Made by a program: the position numbers and the translations under genes. From contig JANXLS010000430.1 of assembly GCA_025355035.1 (NCBI GenBank), positions 1 through 12,166 on the forward strand: DNA of 12,166 nucleotides, given 5' to 3'. The DNA comes from Planctomycetota bacterium (GTDB lineage Bacteria > Planctomycetota > SZUA-567 > H5-PLA8). Of the stretch, positions 7,701 to 12,166 are shown one piece after another (position 1 is the first letter of the stretch; every line of letters begins with the position of its first letter). A model generated the notes under the pieces. The model saw only the letters and a list, made by a program, of their open reading frames with translations. It was not told the origin of the DNA and did no database searches.

Positions 7701-8166
7701 CACCACTACGCAAACAGCAGGGATCCAGACGACGGTGATGATCACCGTCACCGGTGACAATTGTACCGGGCAATATTACATGTATCCGCGTGCGCGTTCG
7801 GCGGCGAGCACTCCTGTTACGGCGAAATTGCGTGTGATCGGCGCGCTGCCGACGTTCCTCGCGCAGAAAAAAACGACAACCAACGGGGCGACGTTAATTC
7901 GGGATCTTGTCCCGGGAAAATACAAAATTATCGTGTCAGAATACACGAGTAATTCCTATCGCGGCACGCAGGACCAATCGGAGGAGGTCGTCGCGGCGGA
8001 GTTTGAAGTCAAAGCGGGAGAATGCAAGAATCTGGGGCAGATTATTGTTGAGCCGTCGAAATCCATCGTCCATAAACCGAATATCCGTCGACAGAATTTT
8101 TTCAACGGCAACGGAAATGGAGAAGGATCGGGCGAAGAGGATATGGATCCGGCCTTCGATCCGTAA
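4750..8166 (+). CDS. Large exported protein with HEAT-like region and about eight carboxypeptidase-regulatory-like beta-sandwich modules
   Basis: This 1138-residue protein has no recognised enzymatic motif and its function is unknown. A signal peptide covers about residues 1-30 (basic start, hydrophobic core 11-22, likely cleavage after HSA). Residues 38-95 resemble two alpha-helical HEAT-like repeats (LIALLSSEDFDTRADAESKL, then the DVETRSIAARLL helix). The rest looks like a string of beta-sandwiches of the carboxypeptidase-regulatory/transthyretin-like kind. Opening strands such as GSVKGTIRDLTGKPVAEA (198-215), GDVRVRVVDEDGRPLSGA (667-684) and GLEISGKLVEPGG (761-773) are followed about 50-80 residues later by closing strands such as LRAGKHRIAI (407-416), IAPGSYSLLVY (527-537), VKPGTYRLTV (905-914) and LVPGKYKIIV (1053-1062). 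A Lys/Glu/Pro-rich linker lies at 333-354. The C-terminus is Gly/Asn/acidic with no membrane anchor or sorting motif. Start: ATG 4750 with GGAGG at 4741-4745. A role at the cell surface or periplasm is inference. Confidence 0.85.
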   Translation: MAILRAPQASALLLVLAVSLSCIGSSLHSAEGPSEPDVATLIALLSSEDFDTRADAESKLAAQGDAVRPALQRALTSSDVETRSIAARLLVQHDKSSLHLMAFDRNGKAVPGIEGSVQFWDQTNRFQRNGANPTIAFGPNGVAEVGDIRPGLKSMNFTWQKCWIVGAESYDGNSYYNTSINIRSGRTPFLFSFSKGGSVKGTIRDLTGKPVAEADLNLYHIGNFNPDLLDYHGEYQSMQPAATARSDAKGLATIESIGDGVYVCVGTIHGNSVVGETIRVREGQTTQATPIAVKIAKPGKIIFAPRGIINAKNKPEIEAWREQWNQNNGNNDPEKKKKEEKKDANAPEAPEPLKNIKMMIETEFLFEGPDGEKKRLLIAEERARYNRYREKQQYDVDEHGKITLDNLRAGKHRIAIECPGFAPKSITVDVPPDGTVELGEVLFGAGGSVSFKATGSDGKPVTDVIAYPIPENETAATEAVPGEVLGYLRGENAWQDARNYVDWQRQMNRRGEPRPGDNREKFTLKNIAPGSYSLLVYRNSQGRVPTIYLLCGVKIEEGKTTELPPVTFVTAPTPAKSSGDSPRIKGKVVGFPGEMPQRCVVYYRSQNSSTGSGVNTDGTFQIYASNVGLGGKLTLKVPGYKLAEFDCSAPGVDTNNIELKLEKQKYGDVRVRVVDEDGRPLSGATVDPTVPPGQNYNYSGYPRNRSQQKTTDAKGETNFVGLSIGARRIQITCDGYYLSEPVRVSIQKEIETQIVVMLRKGLEISGKLVEPGGSKFDNAVIHVRRQQDSAMIAVGVNAEGEYSIGGLSPDTYVVSADAPLFTQIKPIEVELIGESKRNQDIALVKKGGFIAQFDPMFKGRYAMMVDRENNDASKKSPYVTPYSYGRRYSGNVPVDAEGRAEFWGVKPGTYRLTVAPDARRREIAEKDGEKYKSHIECTRYSESFEVKEPKSYADLKIDEAVKISFTDVTASAVAKFVFPKTSGNTTTQTAGIQTTVMITVTGDNCTGQYYMYPRARSAASTPVTAKLRVIGALPTFLAQKKTTTNGATLIRDLVPGKYKIIVSEYTSNSYRGTQDQSEEVVAAEFEVKAGECKNLGQIIVEPSKSIVHKPNIRRQNFFNGNGNGEGSGEEDMDPAFDP

Positions 8167-8390
8167 GAGCTACCGGACAAAACCCACGCATTCATCTGCT
8201 TGCGGCGGCTACGGGTACTTTGTCAAACTCGTTAAGAATATTTTCTCAATACGCAGCGCTTCCGGTAGCTATTAGCAATCCTTTTCTGTCTATCTTTCAC
8301 TCAAGTAGGAGCGCCGGTTTTCCGCTTGCCCGAAGATTCACGACGAATCGAGTGGGGGTTCGAAAAGCGACATTTTGTTTTCGGAGAAAC
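8167..8390. other. Intergenic gap with a perfect 10 bp inverted repeat
   Basis: This 224 bp region lies between the two exported-protein genes. AGCTACCGGA at 8168-8177, directly after the stop codon of the upstream gene, recurs as its exact reverse complement TCCGGTAGCT at 8261-8270, 83 bases apart. Smaller dyads are GATTC-acgac-GAATC (about 8335-8349) and CGAAAA (8361-8366) against TTTTCG (8378-8383), the latter next to the ribosome binding site of the next gene. The region reads open in the frame of the downstream gene, but it has no convincing start and its translation is not protein-like compared with what follows. No convincing promoter or terminator was found. Confidence 0.55.
8383..8387 (+). 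promoter_or_regulatory. Ribosome binding site fixing the start at 8391
   Basis: GGAGA lies just before the ATG at 8391 (spacing 3-4 bases, slightly short). It decides the start. Translation from this ATG gives a normal signal peptide (K2, hydrophobic core, Ala-x-Ala-like end), while any further in-frame upstream start (as far as 8220) would bury that signal sequence behind about 57 residues. Confidence 0.65.
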
Positions 8391-10493
8391 ATGAAAAGCA
8401 TACTGTATTTTGCGAGCATGGTCCTTGCTCTGTGCACCAACGCAATCGCGCTCGATTTCACCGCTCAGCCGATTACGGGCGGGACGTATCGATTTAAGGA
8501 TTGTAGCGGGCAGGTCTTCGGCGCGAATTACATTCATAATTATTCATACTCGAATTCGACGGTTAACGTGTCGTTGGACGCGCCGGGCGCACTCTATCTT
8601 TCGGGACTGATTCAGGCGACCGGATTGAAACCCAATTATGCATATCAGATCAAGCTGGCCGGACGCAATTCGAAACTGAGCGGCGCGGGAACGGGAGACG
8701 ATGCGACGAATGAACGGTTGGGTTTGATCGGCCGTTGGTGGCGCGCATATCCGAATCCGGCGAACGCGAAAGACGATGATTATCTCGCGCACAAGAGTGA
8801 TCCGAATTACGCGTACTCGGGCTACTTGATCATTGGTTTTTTAATCACGGATGCACAAGGCAACGCGACGACGCGATTCACCGGCGACAACAGTTTTCAC
8901 GTGCTATGGCGGACGAATCAGCGTTCGCAATCCGTCAACGATGGGCCGGTCAATAATTTTGTGTTGCCTTCGACGGCTGGGAACGCGGCGTATGACGTTT
9001 CGAATCCCGCGCAGCCGCTCGGCATTTACGGCGAATGGGAACCGACGCGCGCGTTGCCGGGAATGCTGGCGATGCCGCGTGGGCATTACGCGTGTGATTT
9101 TATTTTGACGGAAGAATCGTTTCATGACGTCGGTGTGAACGCCGGGAATTGGACGGCGGCGATGGGGGCGTCGATTGAATTCGATATCGGAGCGCCGTCG
9201 TTGGTCAATTGGAGCACTCCGGCCGACATCAATTATCCGACGCCGTTGAGCGCCGCGCAACTCAATGCAACCGCGAGCGTACCCGGAAAATTCGTTTACA
9301 CGCCGCCGTTGGGGACGGTTATGAATGCCGGGACGCAGACGCTGTCGGTTCAATTTACGCCGGAAGCAACGGGAGTCGCGCAGCCGGCTCTCACGGTGAA
9401 GTTGAATGTTCACAAAGGCAATCCGGACGTATTTTGGGCCGTTCCGTCGAATATCCGAGCGAACACGACGATCGGCAAAACAATTCTCGACGCGTCCGCG
9501 AATGCGGCTGGAAGTTTTATTTATGCTCCTCCATTGGGAACGTTTGTCAAAGAAGGGCCGTTGACGTTGACGCTTCAATTCATTCCCGATGACGCGACGA
9601 ATTACGAAACGCCCTCGATCTTGAAATACGATGTTACTGCTGTGACGGGATTGATCCTAACGAGTGGACCGTCAGCGGCGCCGAACCCAGCGTATGCAGG
9701 GTGGCCGATTCAATTCAGTGCCGCGTCGGATGCGCGCGGAATCGTTTGGTCGTGGGACTTCGGTGATGGGAGTGCGGCTGGCAATGAAAGCGTTGTGACG
9801 CACAGTTACGGCGCGGCGGGGACGTATACCGCGCGAGTGAAAGCTCAAGTTGTGCATGGGCGATCGGAAACACAGACGATCACAGTGACGATAGCGCCTG
9901 CTCCGGGAAACGCCGGGGCCATCGATCCGACCGCCGACGCGGATGGCGACGGGTTTGGCAATGCGTTGGAATTGGCGTGGGGCAGCGATCCGAATTCAGC
10001 GGCTTCAACGCCGCTGAATGGAGCTAACGGGCTTTCACCTTTATCGATGAAAATCAATAAACTGAATGTGCGACTCTCGAACTATCCAAAGGGTATCGAA
10101 ACGTTTGCGCCGGGCGGGTTGTACCGAATTGAAATGAAGGCGTCGATTGTCGTTCCTTCGAATTTCAACCCGGCGTCGATGCGCCTGGGATTGGCGACGG
10201 GGGGGAAGGTGTGCGTGGTTAATTTGGACGAGAATGGGCGGGCGAAGATCGATGGTGCGAGTGTCACCGTGCGGTTGCTCGCAACGAGTGTCGTGACGAA
10301 GACGCTAGCGATTGAAGCCACGCTGAATGGAACATACGTTTCATTGCCGGTGGCTTGGGCCGGGCCTTATGATTCGAGTATCGCACGCGACCAAAGCGCG
10401 ATGATTGTTATCGGCGACGCTGTTTATTCAGCGAAAGCGAAGTCGAAGATAAAAAATGCGCACGGATCGGTTACACTCACCGTATTAAAATGA
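8391..10493 (+). CDS. Exported modular protein: unknown N-domain, two MBG-like repeats, PKD, calcium-binding stretch, C-terminal beta domain
   Basis: This 700-residue protein is of unknown function. The signal peptide is residues 1-20 (MKSILYF start, cleavage after NAIA). Residues 21-266 form a domain I do not firmly recognise, with ATGLKPNYAYQIKLAG (76-91), IGRWWR (113-118), HVLWRT (170-175) and FILTEESFHDVG (237-248); it resembles unassigned secreted beta-rich domains. Two MBG-like repeats follow, at about 271-342 (VNWSTPADINYPTPLSAAQL start) and 346-417, each with a YxPPLGT core (303-309 and 378-384). A PKD domain spans about 421-503 with WDFGDGS (455-461) and GTYTARV (477-483). DPTADADGDGFGNALEL (512-528) is a calcium-binding Asp-rich loop of the thrombospondin-3/EF-hand-like kind. 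Residues 550-700 are a beta-rich C-terminal domain ending in a basic stretch. No membrane anchor is visible. The architecture suggests surface or secreted adhesion or binding; that is inference. Confidence 0.87.
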   Translation: MKSILYFASMVLALCTNAIALDFTAQPITGGTYRFKDCSGQVFGANYIHNYSYSNSTVNVSLDAPGALYLSGLIQATGLKPNYAYQIKLAGRNSKLSGAGTGDDATNERLGLIGRWWRAYPNPANAKDDDYLAHKSDPNYAYSGYLIIGFLITDAQGNATTRFTGDNSFHVLWRTNQRSQSVNDGPVNNFVLPSTAGNAAYDVSNPAQPLGIYGEWEPTRALPGMLAMPRGHYACDFILTEESFHDVGVNAGNWTAAMGASIEFDIGAPSLVNWSTPADINYPTPLSAAQLNATASVPGKFVYTPPLGTVMNAGTQTLSVQFTPEATGVAQPALTVKLNVHKGNPDVFWAVPSNIRANTTIGKTILDASANAAGSFIYAPPLGTFVKEGPLTLTLQFIPDDATNYETPSILKYDVTAVTGLILTSGPSAAPNPAYAGWPIQFSAASDARGIVWSWDFGDGSAAGNESVVTHSYGAAGTYTARVKAQVVHGRSETQTITVTIAPAPGNAGAIDPTADADGDGFGNALELAWGSDPNSAASTPLNGANGLSPLSMKINKLNVRLSNYPKGIETFAPGGLYRIEMKASIVVPSNFNPASMRLGLATGGKVCVVNLDENGRAKIDGASVTVRLLATSVVTKTLAIEATLNGTYVSLPVAWAGPYDSSIARDQSAMIVIGDAVYSAKAKSKIKNAHGSVTLTVLK

Positions 10494-10507
10494 GCGCGCT
10501 TGCGCTC
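10492..10507. other. Short GC-rich hairpin overlapping the stop codon
   Basis: GAGCGC (10492-10497) and GCGCTC (10502-10507) form a perfect 6 bp stem with a GCTT tetraloop, starting inside the TGA stop of the 700-residue protein gene. It is not followed by a T-tract on the + strand, so intrinsic termination is not supported. It sits in the 45 bp gap before mnmG and might influence translation or mRNA decay there. Confidence 0.4.
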
Positions 10508-10538
10508 GATGAACCTGGCGCTAAAAAATACTGGAATC

Positions 10539-12166
10539 ATGAAACTCGAACCTTTTTCATTACACACTGAATGCCACTACGACGTGATCGTTGTTGGGGC
10601 CGGGCACGCTGGATGCGAAGCCGCGCTGGCTGCAGCGCGCATGGGTTGTCGAACGTTGCTGACGACGATTGCGCTGGAATCGGTCGCTCAAATGTCGTGC
10701 AACCCCGCGGTGGGCGGAACGGCAAAAGGGATCGCGGTGCGCGAGGTCGATGCGCTTGGCGGCGCGCAGGGAATTGTCACGGATCGTTCAGGCATTCAGT
10801 TCCGAATGTTAAATCGATCGCGCGGCCCGGCCGTTCAATCGCCGCGCGCGCAATGCGACAAACGGCTCTACGCGATCATGATGAAACAACTGATCGAGCG
10901 AACGCCAAATTTGACGTTGCGCCAGGAGATGATTGAGGAATTGATCGTTGAAGAGATCGGCGGCGGGAACACGGAGACGGAACGGTACCGTGAACGTTTA
11001 AAAAAATTACGCGAAGGCGTTGCGCCGGATGAATTGAAAATCGACGCTCCGGCCGCGAAGGCTCTGCGCGTTGTTGGGATTCGCGGCGGGAGCGGATTGA
11101 CGTACACGGCGGATTCGGTGATTCTCACAACCGGGACGTTTTTGCGCGGATTAATTCATCAAGGCACAAAGCAGAGCCGGGGCGGTCGCGCGGGCGAAGT
11201 GGCGGCGATGAGTTTGTCGGGATCGCTGGAAGCGTTGGGGTTTGAATTGCGGCGATTGAAGACGGGTACGCCGCCGCGCTTGAATGGGCGGACGCTGAAT
11301 TTCGCGGGATTGGAAGCGCAGTACGGGGACGATCCGGCTCCCGCGTTCAGCTATCGCACGAAAAAAATTGAGCGACCGAGCCTGTGTTGTTATCTGACGC
11401 GGACGACGGAACGGACCCATGAATTGATCCGCGCGAATCTGCATCGTGCGCCCTTGTATACGGGGCAGATCAAGAGTCTTGGGCCGCGATATTGTCCGTC
11501 GGTGGAAGACAAGATCGTGAAGTTTGCGGATAAAGAAAGTCATCAGATTTTCCTCGAACCCGAGGGCGAGCACACGGAAGAATATTACGTCAACGGGTTG
11601 TCAACGAGCTTGCCGCCGGAAGTGCAATTCGAACTGGTGCGGAGTGTGCCTGGATGCGAGGACGCTGAGGTGTTGCGTTTCGGTTATGCGATTGAATACG
11701 ACACTGTGCCGCCGCATCAGATCGTTCAATCACTTGTGACGAAGCGCGTCGACAATCTTTTTCTTGCGGGGCAGATCAACGGAACGAGCGGTTACGAAGA
11801 GGCGGCGGGGCAGGGGATTGTCGCCGGGATCAACGCCGCGCTTCGCGTCAAAACGCGCGGAGCGGAGACGTTCGTGCTGGGGCGTGACGAGGCGTACATC
11901 GGAATCATGATCGACGATCTGGTGACGAAGGAAATCGTTGAGCCGTATCGATTGTTTACGTCGCGCAGCGAGTACCGATTGCTGTTGCGGCAGGACAATG
12001 CGGATCGGCGGCTCGCGGGGCATGCACGGCGGTTGGGATTGCTCGACAGCCCGGCGATGGACGCAGGCGATGCGAAGGCGGCGGCGATTGAAGCGGCCTC
12101 GGCGTACATGAAGAATAACCGTCCGACCGGTAGCCCGAAGTCGTATTGGGATTTACTGCGGATGCC
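10539..12166 (+). CDS. mnmG: tRNA U34 carboxymethylaminomethyl-modifying enzyme MnmG (GidA), 3'-truncated by window edge
   Basis: This FAD-dependent enzyme, with partner MnmE, installs the (carboxymethyl)aminomethyl group on U34 of certain tRNAs. The frame is open from ATG 10539 to the window end (542 full codons plus two bases); the family is usually about 620-630 residues, so some 80-90 are missing. Visible are the dinucleotide-binding loop VVGAGHAGCEAA (18-29), MSCNPAVGGTAKG (52-64) with the conserved Cys, RLKTGTPPR (239-247), the C283-C284 pair where the family has its catalytic Cys, GPRYCPSVEDKIVKF (315-329), AGQINGTSGYEEAAGQG (410-426) and EPYRLFTSRSEYRLLLR (468-484). Relative to E. coli MnmG there is an extra charged segment of about 35 residues at roughly 140-175, between ELIVEE and RVVG. 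ATG 10539 has only a weak GGAA (10533-10536) upstream. It starts 45 bases after the preceding stop. The partner mnmE is not in the window. Confidence 0.96.
   Translation, partial: MKLEPFSLHTECHYDVIVVGAGHAGCEAALAAARMGCRTLLTTIALESVAQMSCNPAVGGTAKGIAVREVDALGGAQGIVTDRSGIQFRMLNRSRGPAVQSPRAQCDKRLYAIMMKQLIERTPNLTLRQEMIEELIVEEIGGGNTETERYRERLKKLREGVAPDELKIDAPAAKALRVVGIRGGSGLTYTADSVILTTGTFLRGLIHQGTKQSRGGRAGEVAAMSLSGSLEALGFELRRLKTGTPPRLNGRTLNFAGLEAQYGDDPAPAFSYRTKKIERPSLCCYLTRTTERTHELIRANLHRAPLYTGQIKSLGPRYCPSVEDKIVKFADKESHQIFLEPEGEHTEEYYVNGLSTSLPPEVQFELVRSVPGCEDAEVLRFGYAIEYDTVPPHQIVQSLVTKRVDNLFLAGQINGTSGYEEAAGQGIVAGINAALRVKTRGAETFVLGRDEAYIGIMIDDLVTKEIVEPYRLFTSRSEYRLLLRQDNADRRLAGHARRLGLLDSPAMDAGDAKAAAIEAASAYMKNNRPTGSPKSYWDLLRM

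Noticed and set aside
8220..8248. Possible promoter with -35 TTGTCA at 8220-8225
   Set aside because: No acceptable -10 box at 16-18 bases; the nearby AT-rich words are at wrong spacing.
8220..8390. Upstream extension of the 700-residue protein to 8220
   Set aside because: It would hide a clear signal peptide starting at 8391, which also has its own GGAGA; the extension merely happens to lack stops.
9207..9640. The two MBG-like repeats as a recent DNA duplication
   Set aside because: They share only scattered residues around YxPPLGT and are clearly divergent at DNA level; this is normal for the domain family.
1..12166. CRISPR array, insertion sequence, tRNA or rRNA
   Set aside because: No spaced direct repeats, transposase-like frame, terminal inverted repeats with target duplication, or cloverleaf/rRNA signature was seen by eye on either strand.

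Overview
The window is a 12.2 kb stretch of bacterial chromosome in which every supported gene lies on the + strand. It holds four housekeeping-type genes (the first cut by the window edge), two large secreted modular proteins, and the start of a tRNA-modification gene cut by the right edge. The organism cannot be named from sequence alone. A PVC-like lineage (Planctomycetes, Verrucomicrobia and relatives) is my best inference. It rests on the variant CdsA C-terminus (GYGG and DVVD instead of HGG and DRLD), a secreted protein that starts with HEAT-like repeats and continues with carboxypeptidase-regulatory-like sandwiches, and a secreted protein with MBG-like, PKD and DADGDG calcium-binding modules.

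Left block (1-4640): the 3' part of cdsA (CDP-diacylglycerol synthesis), then phoH (PhoH-like/YbeZ ATPase), a 7TM-HD phosphohydrolase of the PgpH/YqfF type, and ybeY (rRNA maturation endonuclease). The phoH-pgpH-ybeY order is the classical one known from Firmicutes. pgpH and ybeY are one base apart and almost certainly co-translated. The two gaps around phoH are each nearly filled by an inverted repeat made of tandem 7-base units. The unit differs between the two gaps (GAGTGC type at 597-655, GTTCAA type at 1651-1744), which is the most unusual non-coding signal here.

Middle block (4641-10493): after a 109 bp gap comes a 1138-residue exported protein (signal peptide, HEAT-like region, about eight beta-sandwich modules). 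After a 224 bp gap with a perfect 10 bp inverted repeat comes a 700-residue exported protein (unrecognised N-terminal domain, two MBG-like repeats, PKD, calcium-binding stretch, C-terminal beta-rich domain). Their functions are unknown; surface display, adhesion or cell-envelope roles are inference from architecture only.

Right block (10539-12166): mnmG (gidA), FAD-dependent tRNA U34 modification enzyme, open to the window edge. It carries an unusual charged insertion of about 35 residues in its FAD domain.

I found no mobile element, CRISPR array, tRNA or rRNA. I see no clear new multi-gene system. The best leads are the heptamer hairpins and the two exported modular proteins.
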